Source: Archivesica marissinica (taxonomy: Eukaryota > Mollusca > Bivalvia > Venerida > Vesicomyidae). From it: a stretch of DNA of 64,000 bases. The stretch spans positions 84,185,791-84,249,790 of the forward strand of contig CM026386.1 of NCBI GenBank assembly GCA_014843695.1, written 5' to 3'. Numbering within the stretch: position 1 is the stretch's first letter; each line of letters begins with the position of its first letter. Positions 36,001 to 49,602 of this stretch are shown piece by piece. A program made the translations under genes and the position numbers. Under the pieces are notes generated by a model. The model was not told the origin of the DNA. It searched no databases and saw only the letters and a program-made list of their open reading frames with translations.

Positions 36001-39000
36001 ATGGTATACAATGAAGTAGGAAGGTATTGTATGTCGAATGGTCTACAATGAAGTAGGAAGGTATTGTATGTAGAATGGTCTACAAATAGGTAGGAAGGTA
36101 TTGTATGTAGAATGGTCTACAATAGGTAGGAAGGTATTGTATTTAGAATGGTCTACAATGAAGTAGGAATGTATTGTATGTAGAATGGTCTACAATGAAG
36201 TAGGAAGGTATTGTATGTAGAATGGTCTACAATGAAGTAGGACGGAATTGTATGTAGAATGGTCTACAATGAAGTAGGAAGGTATTGTATGTAGAATGGT
36301 CTACAATGAAGTAGAAAGGTAGTGTGTGTAGAATGGTCTACAATGAAGTAGGAAGGTAGTGTGTGTAGAATGGTCTACAATGAAGTAGGAAGGTATTGTA
36401 TGTAGAATGGTCTACAGTGAAGTAGGAAGGGATTATATGTAGAATGGTCTACAATGAAGTAGGAAGGTATTGTATGTAGAATGGTCTACACTGAAGTAGG
36501 ACGGTATTGTATGTAGAACGGTCTACAATGAAGTAGGAAGGTATTGTATGTAGAATGGTCTACAATGAAGTAGGACGGTATTGTATGTAGAATGGTATAC
36601 AATGAAGTAGGAAGGTATTGTATGTAGAATGGTCTACAATGAAGTAGGAAGGTATTGTATGTAGAATGGTCTACAAATAAGTAGGAAGGTATTGTATGTA
36701 GAATGGTCTACAATGAAGTAGGAAGGTATTGTATGTAGAATGGTCTACAAATAAGTAGGCGATATTGTATGTTGAATGGTCTACAATGAAGTAGGAAGGT
36801 ATTGTATGTCGAATGGTCTACAATGAAGTAGGAAGGTACTGTATGTCGAATGGTCTACAAATGAGTAGGAAGGTATTGTATGTAGAATGGTCTACAATGA
36901 AGTAGGAAGGTATTGTATGTAGAATGGTCTACAATGAAGTAGGAAGGTATGTAGAATGGTCTACAATGAAGTAGGAAGGTATTGTATGTAGAATGATCTA
37001 CAATGAAGTAGGAAGGTATTGTATGTAGAATGGTATACAATGAAGTAGGACGGTATTGTATGTAGAATGGTCTACAATGAAGTAGGAAGGTATTTTATGT
37101 AGAATGGTATACAATGAAGTAGGGAGGTATTTTATGTAGAATGGTCTACAACGAAGTAGGAAGGTATTGTATGTAGAATGGTCTACACTGAAGTAGGAAG
37201 GTATTGTATGTAGAATGGTCTAGAATGAAGTAGGAAGGTATTGTATGTCGAATGGTCTACAATGAAGTAGGAAGGTATTGTATGTCGAATGGTCTACAAT
37301 GAAGTAGGAAGGTATGTAGAATGGTCTACAATGAAGGAGGAAGGTATTGTATGTAGAATGGTCTACAATGAAGTAGGAAGGTATTGTATGTAGAATGGTC
37401 TACACATAGGTAGGAAGTTATTGTATTTAGAATGGTCTACAATGAAGTAGGAATTTATTGTATGTAGAATGGTCTACAATGAAGTAGGAAGATATTGTAT
37501 GTAGAATGGTATACAATTAAGTAGGACGGTATTGTATTTAGAATGGTCTACTATGAATTAGGAAGGTAGTGTGTGTAGAATGGTCTACAATGAAGTAGGA
37601 AGGTAGTGTGTGTAGAATGGTCTACAATGAAGTAGGAATGTATAGTATGTAGAATGGTCTACAACGAAGTAGGAAGGTATTGTATGTAGAATGGTCTACA
37701 GTGAAGTAGGAAGGTATTGTATGTAGAATGGTCTACAATGAAGTAGGAAGGTATTGTATGTAGAATGGTCTACAATGAAGTAGGAAGGTATTGTATGTAG
37801 AATGGTCTACAATGAAGTAGGAAGGTATTGTATGTAGAATGGTCTACAATGAAGTAGGAAGGTATTGTATGTAGAATGGTCTACAATGAAGTAGGAAGGT
37901 ATTGTATGTAGAATGGTCTACAATGAAGTAGGAAGGTATTGTATGTAGAATGGTCTACAATGAAGTAGGAAGGTATTGTATGTAGAATGGTCTACAAATA
38001 AGTAGGCGATATTGTATGTTGAATGGTCTACAATGAAGTAGGAAGGTATTGTATGTCGAATGGTCTACAATGAAGTAGGAAGGTACTGTATGTCGAATGG
38101 TCTACAAATGAGTAGGAAGGTATTGTATGTAGAATGGTCTACAATGAAGTAGGAAGGTATTGTATGTAGAATGGTCTACAATGAAGTAGGAAGGTATGTA
38201 GAATGGTCTACAATGAAGTAGGAAGGTATTTTATGTAGAATGGTATACAATGAAGTAGGGAGGTATTGTATGTAGAATGGTCTACAACGAAGTAGGAAGG
38301 TATTGTATGTAGAATGGTCTACACTGAAGTAGGAAGGTATTGTATGTAGAATGGTCTAGAATGAAGTAGGAAGGTATTGTATGTCGAATGGTCTACAATG
38401 AAGTAGGAAGGTATTGTATGTCGAATGGTCTACAATGAAGTAGGAAGGTATGTAGAATGGTCTACAATGAAGGAGGAAGGTATTGTATGTAGAATGGTCT
38501 ACAATGAAGTAGGAAGGTATTGTATGTAGAATGGTCTACACATAGGTAGGAAGTTATTGTATTTAGAATGGTCTACAATGAAGTAGGAATTTATTGTATG
38601 TAGAATGGTCTACAATGAAGTAGGAAGATATTGTATGTAGAATGGTATACAATTAAGTAGGACGGTATTGTATTTAGAATGGTCTACTATGAATTAGGAA
38701 GGTAGTGTGTGTAGAATGGTCTACAATGAAGTAGGAAGGTAGTGTGTGTAGAATGGTCTACAATGAAGTAGGAATGTGTAGTATGTAGAATGGTCTACAA
38801 CGAAGTAGGAAGGTATTGTATGTAGAATGGTCTACAGTGAAGTAGGAAGGTATTGTATGTAGAATGGTCTAGAATGAAGTAGGAAGGTATTGTATGTAGA
38901 ATGGTCTACAATGAAGTAGGAAGGTATTGTATGTAGAATGGTATACAATGAAGTAGGAAGGTATTGTATGTAGAATGGTCTAGACATAAGTAGGAAGGTA

Positions 39001-42000
39001 TTGTATGTAGAATGGTCTACAATGAAGTAGGAAGGTATTGTATGTAGAATGGTCTACAAATAAGTAGGAAGATATTGTATGTAGAATGGTCTATAATGAA
39101 GTAGGAAGGTATTGTATGTAGAATGGTCTACACTGAAGTAGGAAGGTATTGTATGTAGAATGGTCTAGAATGAAGTAGGAAGGTATTGTATGTCGAATGG
39201 TCTACAATGAAGTAGGAAGGTATTGTATGTCGAATGGTCTACAATGAAGTAGGAAGGTATGTAGAATGGTCTACAATGAAGGAGGAAGGTATTGTATGTA
39301 GAATGGTCTACAATGAAGTAGGAAGGTATTGTATGTAGAATGGTCTACACATAGGTAGGAAGTTATTGTATTTAGAATGGTCTACAATGAAGTAGGAATT
39401 TATTGTATGTAGAATGGTCTACAATGAAGTAGGAAGATATTGTATGTAGAATGGTATACAATTAAGTAGGACGGTATTGTATGTAGAATGGTCTACAATA
39501 AATTAGGAAGGTAGTGTGTGTAGAATGGTCTACAATGAAGTAGGAAGGTAGTGTGTGTAGAATGGTCTACAATGAAGTAGGAAGGTATTGTATATAGAAT
39601 GGTCTACAATGAAGTAGGAAGGTATGTAGAATGGTCTACAATGAAGTAGGAAGGTATTGTATGTAGAATGATCTACAATGAAGTAGGAAGGTATTGTATG
39701 TAGAATGGTATACAATGAAGTAGGACGGTATTGTATGTAGAATGGTCTACAATGAAGTAGGATGGTATTGTATGTAGAATGATCTACAATGAAGTAGGAA
39801 GGTATTGTATGTAGAATGGTATACAATGAAGTAGGACGGTATTGTATGTAGAATGGTCTACAATGAAGTAGGAAGGTATTGTATGTAGAACTGTATACAA
39901 TGAAGTAGGAAGGTATTGTATGTAGACTGGTCTACAATGAAGTAGGCCAGTATTGTATGTAGAATGGTCTACAATGAGGTAGGAAGGTATTGTATGTAGA
40001 ATGGTCTACAATGAAGTAGGAAGGTATGTAATGGTCTACAATGAAGTAGGAAGGATTGTATGTAGAATGGTCTACAATGAAGTAGGAAGGTATTGTATGT
40101 AGAATGGTCTACAATGAAGTAGGAAGGCATTGTATGTAGAATGGTCTACAATGAAGTAGGAAGGCATTGTATGTAGAATGGTCTACAATGAAGTAGGAAG
40201 GTATTGTATGTAGAATGGTCTACAATGAAGTAGGAAGGCATTGTATGTAGAATGGTCTACAAATAGGTAGGGAGGTATTGTATGTAGAATGGTATACAAT
40301 GAAGTAGGAAGGTATTGTATGTCGAATGGTCTACAATGAAGTAGGAAGGTATTGTATGTAGAATGGTCTACAAATAGGTAGGAAGGTATTGTATGTAGAA
40401 TGGTCTACAATAGGTAGGAAGGTATTGTATTTAGAATGGTCTACAATGAAGTAGGAATGTATTGTATGTAGAATGGTCTACAATGAAGTAGGAAGGTATT
40501 GTATGTAGAATGGTCTACAATGAAGTAGGACGGAATTGTATGTAGAATGGTCTACAATGAAGTAGGAAGGTATTGTATGTAGAATGGTCTACAATGAAGT
40601 AGAAAGGTAGTGTGTGTAGAATGGTCTACAATGAAGTAGGAAGGTAGTGTGTGTAGAATGGTCTACAATGAAGTAGGAAGGTATTGTATGTAGAATGGTC
40701 TACAGTGAAGTAGGAAGGGATTGTATGTAGAATGGTCTACAATGAAGTAGGAAGGTATTGTATGTAGAATGGTCTACACTGAAGTAGGAAGGTATTGTAT
40801 GTAGAATGGTCTACAATGAAGTAGGAAGGTATTGTATGTAGAATGGTCTACAATGAAGTAGGACGGTATTGTATGTAGAATGGTCTACAATGAAGTAGGA
40901 AGGTATTGTATGTAGAATGGTCTACAATGAAGTAGGAAGGTATTGTATGTAGAATGGTCTACAAATAAGTAGGAAGGTATTGTATGTAGAATGGTCTACA
41001 ATGAAGTAGGAAGGTATTGTATGTAGAATGGTCTACAAATAAGTAGGAGATATTGTATGTAGAATGGTCTACAATGAAGTAGGAAGGTATTGTATGTCGA
41101 ATGGTCTACAATGAAGTAGGAAGGTATTGTATGTCGAATGGTCTACAAATGAGTAGGAAGGTATTGTATGTAGAATGGTCTACAATGAAGTAGGAAGGTA
41201 TTGTATGTAGAATGGTCTACAATGAAGTAGGAAGTTATGTAGAATGGTCTACAATGAAGTAGGAAGGTATTGTATGTAGAATGGTCTACAATGAAGTAGG
41301 AAGGTATTGTATGTAGAATGGTCTACAATGAAGTAGGAAGGTATTGTATGTAGAATGGTCTACAATGAAGTAGGAAGGTATTGTATGTAGAATGGTCTAC
41401 AATGAAGTAGGAAGGTATTGTATGTAGAATGGTCTACAATGAAGTAGGAAGGTATTGTATGTAGAATGGTCTACACTGAAGTAGGAAGGTATTGTATGTA
41501 GAATGGTCTACAATGAAGTAGGAAGGTATTGTATGTAGAATGGTCTACAATGAAGTAGGAAGGTATTGTATGTAGAATGGTCTACAATGAAGTAGGAAGG
41601 TATTGTATGTAGAATGGTCTACAATGAAGTAGGAAGGTATTGTATGTAGAATGGTCTACAATGAAGTAGGAAGGTATTGTATGTAGAATGGTCTACAATG
41701 AAGTAGGAAGGTATTGTATGTCGAATGGTCTACAATGAAGTAGGAAGGTATGTAGAATGGTCTACAATGAAGGAGGAAGGTATTGTATGTAGAATGGTCT
41801 ACAATGAAGTAGGAAGGTATTGTATGTAGAATGGTCTACACATAGGTAGGAAGTTATTGTATTTAGAATGGTCTACAATGAAGTAGGAATTTATTGTATG
41901 TAGAATGGTCTACAATGAAGTAGGAAGATATTGTATGTAGAATGGTATACAATTAAGTAGGACGGTATTGTATGTAGAATGGTCTACAATGAATTAGGAA

Positions 42001-45000
42001 GGTAGTGTGTGTAGAATGGTCTACAATGAAGTAGGAAGGTAGTGTGTGTAGAATGGTCTACAATGAAGTAGGAATGTATAGTATGTAGAATGGTCTACAA
42101 CGAAGTAGGAAGGTATTGTATGTAGAATGGTCTACAGTGAAGTAGGAAGGTATTGTATGTAGAATGGTCTACAATGAAGTAGGAAGGTATTGTATGTAGA
42201 ATGGTCTACACTGAAGTAGGAAGGTATTGTATGTAGAATGGTCTACAATGAAGTAGGAAGGTATTGTATGTAGAATGGTCTACAATGAAGTAGGAAGGTA
42301 TTGTATGTAGAATGGTATACAATGAAGTAGGAAGGTATTGTATGTAGAATGGTCTAGACATAAGTAGGAAGGTATTGTATGTAGAATGGTCTACAATGAA
42401 GTAGGAAGGTATTGTATGTAGAATGGTCTACAAATAAGTAGGAAGATATTGTATGTAGAATGGTCTATAATGAAGTAGGAAGGTATTGTATGTGGAATGG
42501 TCAACAATGAAGTAGGAAGGTATTGTATGTCGAATGGTCTACACATAAGTAGGAAAGTATTGTATGTAGAATGGTCTACAATGAAGTAGTACGGTATTGT
42601 ATGTAGAATGGTCTACAATGAAGTAGGAAGGTATTGTATGTAGAATGGTCTACAAATAAGTAGGAAGGTATTGTATGTAGAATGGTCTACACTGAAGTAG
42701 GACGATGTTGTATGTCGAATGGTCTACAATGAAGTAGGACGATATTGTATGTAGAATGGTCTACAATGAAGTAGTGTGTGTAGAATGGTCTACAATGAAG
42801 TAGGAAGGTATTGTATGTAGAATGGTCTACAATGAAGTAGGAAGGTATTGTATGTAGAATGGTCTACAATGAAGTAGGAAGGTATTGTATGTAGAATGGT
42901 CTACAATGAAGTAGGAAGGTATTGTATGTAGAATGGTCTACAATGAAGTAGGAAGGTATTGTATGTAGAATGGTCTACAATGAAGTAGGAAGGTATTGTA
43001 TGTAGAATGGTCTACAATGAAGTAGGAAGGTATTGTATGTAGAATGGTCTACAATGAAGTAGGAAGGTATTGTATGTAGAATGGTCTAGACATAAGTAGG
43101 AAGGTATTGTATGTAGAATGGTCTACAATGAAGTAGGAAGGTATTGTATGTAGAATGGTCTACAAATAAGTAGGAAGATATTGTATGTAGAATGGTCTAC
43201 AATGAAGTAGGAAGGTATTGTATGTAGAATGGTCTACAATGAAGTAGGAAGGTATTGTATGTAGAATGGTCTACACTGAAGTAGGAAGGTATTGTATGTA
43301 GAATGGTCTAGAATGAAGTAGGAAGGTATTGTATGTCGAATGGTCTACAATGAAGTAGGAAGGTATTGTATGTCGAATGGTCTACAATGAAGTAGGAAGG
43401 TATGTAGAATGGTCTACAATGAAGTAGGAAGGTATTGTATGTAGAATGGTCTACAATGAAGTAGGAAGGTATTGTATGTAGAATGGTCTACACATAGGTA
43501 GGAAGTTATTGTATTTAGAATGGTCTACAATGAAGTAGGAATGTATTGTATGTAGAATGGTCTACAATGAAGTAGGAAGATATTGTATGTAGAATGGTAT
43601 ACAATTAAGTAGGACGGTATTGTATGTAGAATGGTCTACAATGAATTAGGAAGGTAGTGTGTGTAGAATGGTCTACAATGAAGTAGGAAGGTAGTGTGTG
43701 TAGAATGGTCTACAATGAAGTAGGAATGTATAGTATGTAGAATGGTCTACAACGAAGTAGGAAGGTATTGTATGTAGAATGGTCTACAGTGAAGTAGGAA
43801 GGTATTGTATGTAGAATGGTCTACAATGAAGTAGGAAGGTATTGTATGTAGAATGGTCTACACTGAAGTAGGAAGGTATTGTATGTAGAATGGTCTACAA
43901 TGAAGTAGGAAGGTATTGTATGTAGAATGGTCTACAATGAAGTAGGAAGGTATTGTATGTAGAATGGTCTAGACATATGTAGGAAGGTATTGTATGTAGA
44001 ATGGTCTACAATGAAGTAGGAAGGTATTGTATGTAGAATGGTCTACAATGAAGTAGGAAGGTATTGTATGTAGAATGGTCTACAATGAAGTAGGAAGGTA
44101 TTGTATGTAGAATGGTCTACAATGAAGTAGGAAGGTATTGTATGTAGAATGGTCTACACTGAAGTAGGAAGGTATTGTATGTAGAATGGTCTACAAATAA
44201 GTAGGAAGGTATTGTATGTAGAATGGTCTACACTGAAGTAGGAAGGTATTGTATGTAGAATGGTCTACAAATAAGTAGGAAGATATTGTATGTAGAATGG
44301 TCTACAATGAAGTAGGAAGGTATTGTATGTCGAATGGTCTACAATGAAGTAGGAAGGTATGTAGAATGGTCTACAATGAAGTAGGAAGGTATTGTATGTA
44401 GAATGGTCTACAATGAAGTAGGAAGGTATTGTATGTAGAATGGTCTACACATAAGTAGGAAGGTATTGTATGTAGAATGGTCTACAATGAAGTAGGAAGG
44501 TATTGTATGTAGAATGGTCTACAATGAAGTAGGAAGATATTGTATGTAGAATGGTCTACAATTAAGTAGGAAGGTATTGTATGTAGAATGGTCTACAATG
44601 AAGTAGGAAGGTATTGTATGTAGAATGGTCTACAATGAAGTAGGAAGGTATTGTATGTAGAATGGTCTACAATGAAGTAGGAAGGTATTGTATGTAGAAT
44701 GGTCTACAAATAAGTAGGAAGGTATTGTATGTAGAATGGTCTACAATGAAGTAGGAAGGTATTGTATGTAGAATGGTCTACAATGAAGTAGGAAGGTATT
44801 GTATGTGGAATGGTCTACAATGAAGTAGGAAGGTATTGTATGTCGAATGGTCTACAATAAGTAGGAAAGTATTGTATGTAGAATGGTCTACAATGAAGTA
44901 GGACGGTATTGTATGTAGAATGGTCTACAATGAAGTAGGAAGGTATTGTATGTAGAATGGTCTACACATAAGTAGGAAGGTAGTGTGTGTAGAATGGTCT

Positions 45001-46704
45001 ACAATGAAGTAGGAAGGTATTGTATGTAGAATGGTCTACAATGAAGTAGGAAGGTATTGTATGTAGAATGGTCTACAGTGAAGTAGGAAGGTATTGTATG
45101 TAGAATGGTCTACAATGAAGTAGGAAGGTATTGTATGTAGAATGGTCTACACTGAAGTAGGAAGGTATTGTATGTAGAATGGTCTACAATGAAGTAGGAA
45201 GGTATTGTATGTAGAATGGTCTACAATGAAGTAGGAAGGTATTGTATGTAGAATGGTATACAATGAAGTAGGAAGGTATTGTATGTAGAATGGTCTACAC
45301 ATAAGTAGGAAGGTATTGTATGTAGAATGGTCTACAATGAAGTAGGAAGGTATTGTATGTAGAATGGTCTACAATGAAGTAGGAAGGTATTGTATGTAGA
45401 ATGGTCTACAAATAAGTAGGACGGTATTGTATGTAGAATGGTCTACACTGAAGTAGGACGATGTTGTATGTCGAATGGTCTACAATGAAGTAGGACGATA
45501 TTGTATGTAGAATGGTCTACAATGAAGTAGTGTGTGTAGAATGGTCTACAATGAAGTAGGAAGGTATTGTATGTAGAATGGTCTACAATGAAGTAGTAAG
45601 GTATTGTATGTAGAATGGTCTACAATGAAGTAGGAAGGTATTGTATGTAGAATGGTCTACAAATAAGTAGGAAGGTATTGTATGTAGAATGGTCTACACA
45701 TGAAGTAGGAAGGTATTGTATGTAGAATGGTCTACACATGAAGTAGGACGGTATTGTATGTAGAATGGTCTACAATGAAGTAGGAAGGTATTGTATGTAG
45801 AATGGTATACAATGAAGTAGGAAGGTATTGTATGTAGAATGGTCTAGACATAAGTAGGAAGGTATTGTATGTAGAATGGTCTACAATGAAGTAGGAAGGT
45901 ATTGTATGTAGAATGGTCTACAAATAAGTAGGAAGATATTGTATGTAGAATGGTCTATAATGAAGTAGGAAGGTATTGTATGTGGAATGGTCTACAATGA
46001 AGTAGGAAGGTATTGTATGTCGAATGGTCTACACATAAGTAGGAAAGTATTGTATGTAGAATGGTCTACAATGAAGTAGTACGGTATTGTATGTAGAATG
46101 GTCTACAATGAAGTAGGAAGGTGTTGTATGTAGAATGGTATACAATGAAGTAGGAAGGTATTGTATGTAGAATGGTCTACAAATAAGTAGGAAGGTATTG
46201 TATGTAGAATGATCTACACTGAAGTAGGACGATATTGTATGTCGAATGGTCTACAATGAAGTAGGACGGTATTGTATGTAGAATGATCTACAATGAAGTA
46301 TTGTGTGTAGAATGGTCTACAATGAAGTAGGAAGGTATTGTATGTAGAATGGTCTACAATGAAGTAGTAAGGTATTGTATGTAGAATGGTCTACAATGAA
46401 GTAGGAAGGTATTTTATGTAGAATGGTCTACAAATAAGTAGAAAGGTATTGTATGTAGAATGGTCTACACATGAAGTAGGAAGGTATTGTATGTAGACTG
46501 GTCTACACATGAAGTAGGACGGTATTGTATGTAGAATGGTCTACAATGAAGTAGGAAGGTATTGTATGTAGAATGGTCTACAATGAAGTAGGACGGTATT
46601 GTATGTAGAACGGTCTACAATGAAGTAGGAAGGTATTGTATGTAGAATGGTCTATAATGAAGTAGGAAGGTGTTGTATGTCGAATGGTCTACAATGAAGT
46701 AGGA
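33061..46704. repeat. 37-bp satellite, about 369 copies
   Basis: A 13.6-kb array of a 37-bp unit made of GAAGTAGGAAGGTATTGTA followed by TGTAGAATGGTCTACA and AT. Each unit has dyad symmetry: TGTAGA and TCTACA around ATGG, with an overlapping ATTGTA/TACAAT pair. Variant units (AATAGGTAGG; AGTGTGTGTAG; TATTTAGAATGG; a short unit GGAAGGTATGTAG) recur in the same order, revealing segmental duplications. The unit is not a multiple of three, so open frames are short. Confidence 0.98.
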
Positions 46705-47879
46705 ACATACATGTTTTTAATTTATTCCTGTGCATTGGCTATATCGATGAAAATAGGTACGCTTAGGTTTTACAAAATCAATTGATTGGTATCTATTTAT
46801 AGTAACCTGAGGATAACAATCATGATTTCCTCATACATGAAAGAAAGTAGACTGGTTAAGAATAGCCTTTTCAAACTTATTGCCCGTTCGAAAATGTACT
46901 CTTACGTTCCAACGACACAACGCGTGGATGGACTGCATGTAAAGTTGCATTGTAAATCCGTATGTACATATACTGTATAAGACTATACTGCAAGGCGTGA
47001 GAATCTTAGCACATAGGGAGAAATAAATATTATACAGTACTTATTTTGTTGCAAAATATTTTTTTATTTTTTTTAATTTATAAATTTTGCCAAGGAAATG
47101 CATATAATGTATGTATATATTAATACTAAAATAGTGATTACCAATTACATACGTCTCTAGAGTTTATATTGATACATGTACGGTAAAAACAAATGCTACT
47201 GATGGTGATGACGATAATGATGATGATGGTTTATATTATTCATCATGTGTTTATTATATGTGTACATATACTTAGATAGACTCGGCGCTGTCCGTCCGTA
47301 GTTAGCGTGTGCACTAGTGCGTCCGTGTAGACGTGTGTGCGTGCTTCCGTTAAATTTTTACAATAATTTTGTTGATGACTTAAGGTTCAAAATATGTTTG
47401 TACCATCATAATACGCACTAAAAGATTTCAAACTGGCCATTAGTATTAATCAAACAACAAAACAAGAGTACTCTTTGAATTTATTGAAATACTATATAGA
47501 ATGTCTATGTTTACAAATTAGCGCTTAGTCTGCAAATAGAAAGAGAGGTTCTGGTCGTTCACTAGACACGAACACCACAGGCACACTTGCATGAGTACAT
47601 TGTATAAATGATGATATTGTATTTGTATGTATCTTTATGTATGTAATTTGCATTTATTCATTTAAATGCGTTGTCAACTAATTGTAGCCATAAAATGAAT
47701 TTTCGGTAAATACCATGTATTGGGGAGAGCTGTTTCATAATGTGGAAAGCACTTGTGGCTCAAACCAAATTGCAGAACATTGTGGGTAAGCCATTTTATA
47801 ATCTGTTGGCAACCACTTTTGTTATTATGTTCATATGCACATTAAGCAATCATATTGGCCGCCAGTTTGAAAGAGGTAT
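46705..47879. other. No gene recognised
   Basis: AT-rich flank of the satellite with a few GAT/GAC triplets at about 47203-47226. A 64-codon frame at 46786-46980 has no motif. Confidence 0.5.
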
Positions 47880-48105
47880 AGGCTGTCCGATTAGCGCAGT
47901 GGTTAGCGTGTTCGCTTCTCGCCAATGTAACCCGGGTTCGATCTTCGGACCGGGAAGTATGTGATATGGTATGGTGGTCACCAGATCTGACAGGTGGGTT
48001 TTCTCCGGGTACACCGGTTTCCTCCCACACGAATGACCACATTTACGCTTTCATCCGCGCCAACCAACGAAAGTGATTAAAATAAGTTGTTAAAACGTGC
48101 TTGAC
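47880..48105 (+). mobile_element. SINE B copy
   Basis: tRNA-like head with A box TTAGCGCAGTGGTTAGCG and B box GGGTTCGATCTTC. It is followed by a conserved core (GGTGGGTTTTCTCCGGGTAC, CCGGTTTCCTCCCACA) and a tail AAAGTGATTAAAATAAGTTG that is shared with SINE C. Confidence 0.85.
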
Positions 48106-49233
48106 ATGTGTTGTTTTCCATAAGGTAGAGCGTTTGGGAACACTAATATAATATCAACAATTGTTTATGTATTGTTGAGCAAACAAATCATTAAAATGTG
48201 TTTTCATTTCAGTGTCCAGGTATCCATACTTATAATATGTCATAAAATATTTAGTATTTTGCTCATTGGGTCATTATCTAAACCATGAACATATACCATG
48301 ATATTTGGCTTCTATGTCTAATTTGATGACTTAACATGCCCCAAGATATCACAGTATTGTATCAATTTCTCTTAATTTTCTACATTTATATCTAATACTG
48401 TATTATCTCCTCCAGTGATGAAATTGTTATGGTTGTTTGCATTTAATTCTCAAGTTCTTCAAAGAATTTTACGTTATCATCATGATGTCCATAGGAATTA
48501 AGGAATGCACATTTGTGATCGTTTATTATTATTCCAAGAGCCATTAGCCTACCCGTAAATATTTCTACGGCATTAGTAATCATATACATTATATCTTTAT
48601 TTCTGTCTCATCTATGTACAGTACATACATTACAATTAATATAAACACATACATTGCACATTGCCATTCTACAAATGAGAATTATAAGAGACAATAACAT
48701 TTTACAATACATGGAACATGTCTTACTTTCTAAAAACTATGTGAAAGTCGCTAATAATGACATTTAAAAATATTTAAAATACTGATTTTTAAGATTCTGA
48801 CAGGGAAAAGGTGCACTGTCGCGCATATGAGGACATATGTTACATTTTGTACCATAGACTTGATCTCCCCATTCAGAAATCCAATTATCTTTCATTTCTG
48901 ACGAATGTGTTTCCTTGTGATAACCAATGGATAGTTTTTATTATTTACCCAGTTAAATACTTTCGTAATTTTGTTCTAGTATTCCCCAGATCTCTTAACA
49001 TTGTAATGACATATCAATATTTCCATACTAATTATAATAATGTGACACAATTGTCTATCTAAAATAAATGGAAATGATCAAGCTAATACAAATAGAGTTA
49101 ATGGTCATATTTTAAGCAAATGTAACTTCGGTCACGGGCTGCAACTAACAGTATGTAATTAGTTTTAATTCTTTACTAGAAAACACGCTATTAGTGATAC
49201 ATTCCGAAGAACAAACTGTATACTAACAGATCA
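48106..49233. other. No gene recognised
   Basis: AT-rich. An 83-codon frame at 48811-49062 has no recognisable motif. Confidence 0.5.
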
Positions 49234-49602
49234 AACAGAACAGAACAGAACATAAGTTTATTCATGACGTATACAATAAACATATAATTACATATAAATA
49301 AACAAGTGATCGATAAAGCTATCGTATAGCTACTGTAATCTAATTTAATATAGAGGATGAACATTCTAGTTAGTTGGTTTGTGTAATTAAGAAGACAAAG
49401 TGTTCAATATTGAGTTCCCATGGTTTAAAGCTTTCTTAATAAATCGAGCCAAGTTTAATAAAACCTTTCTATTATCACTGTTCATTAAAGAACAAAATGT
49501 ATACATATTTTGTCTCGTGTAGTAGTACTTTTTAATCAGATTAGTTACACAACAGTATTTCTTATAACACACATTTAATGGTAATTTAACGAAACCTCTC
49601 AT
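49234..49602 (-). pseudogene. LINE 3' end with ORF2 C-terminus
   Basis: The minus strand encodes MNSDNRKVLLNLARFIKKAL in a 71-codon frame (49387-49602), similar to the extreme C-terminus of many CR1/L2-like ORF2 proteins. About 130 bp downstream lies ATAAACTTATG followed by repeated TTCTG, a simple-repeat 3' tail of the kind these LINEs carry. It is a truncated 3' end only. Confidence 0.6.

Noticed and set aside
33061..46704. CRISPR array
   Set aside because: The repeats are directly contiguous with no unique spacers, in a eukaryotic context with no cas genes.
33061..46704. Centromeric satellite
   Set aside because: Length and monotony fit a local satellite, but 13.6 kb flanked by ordinary repeats gives no evidence of centromere function.
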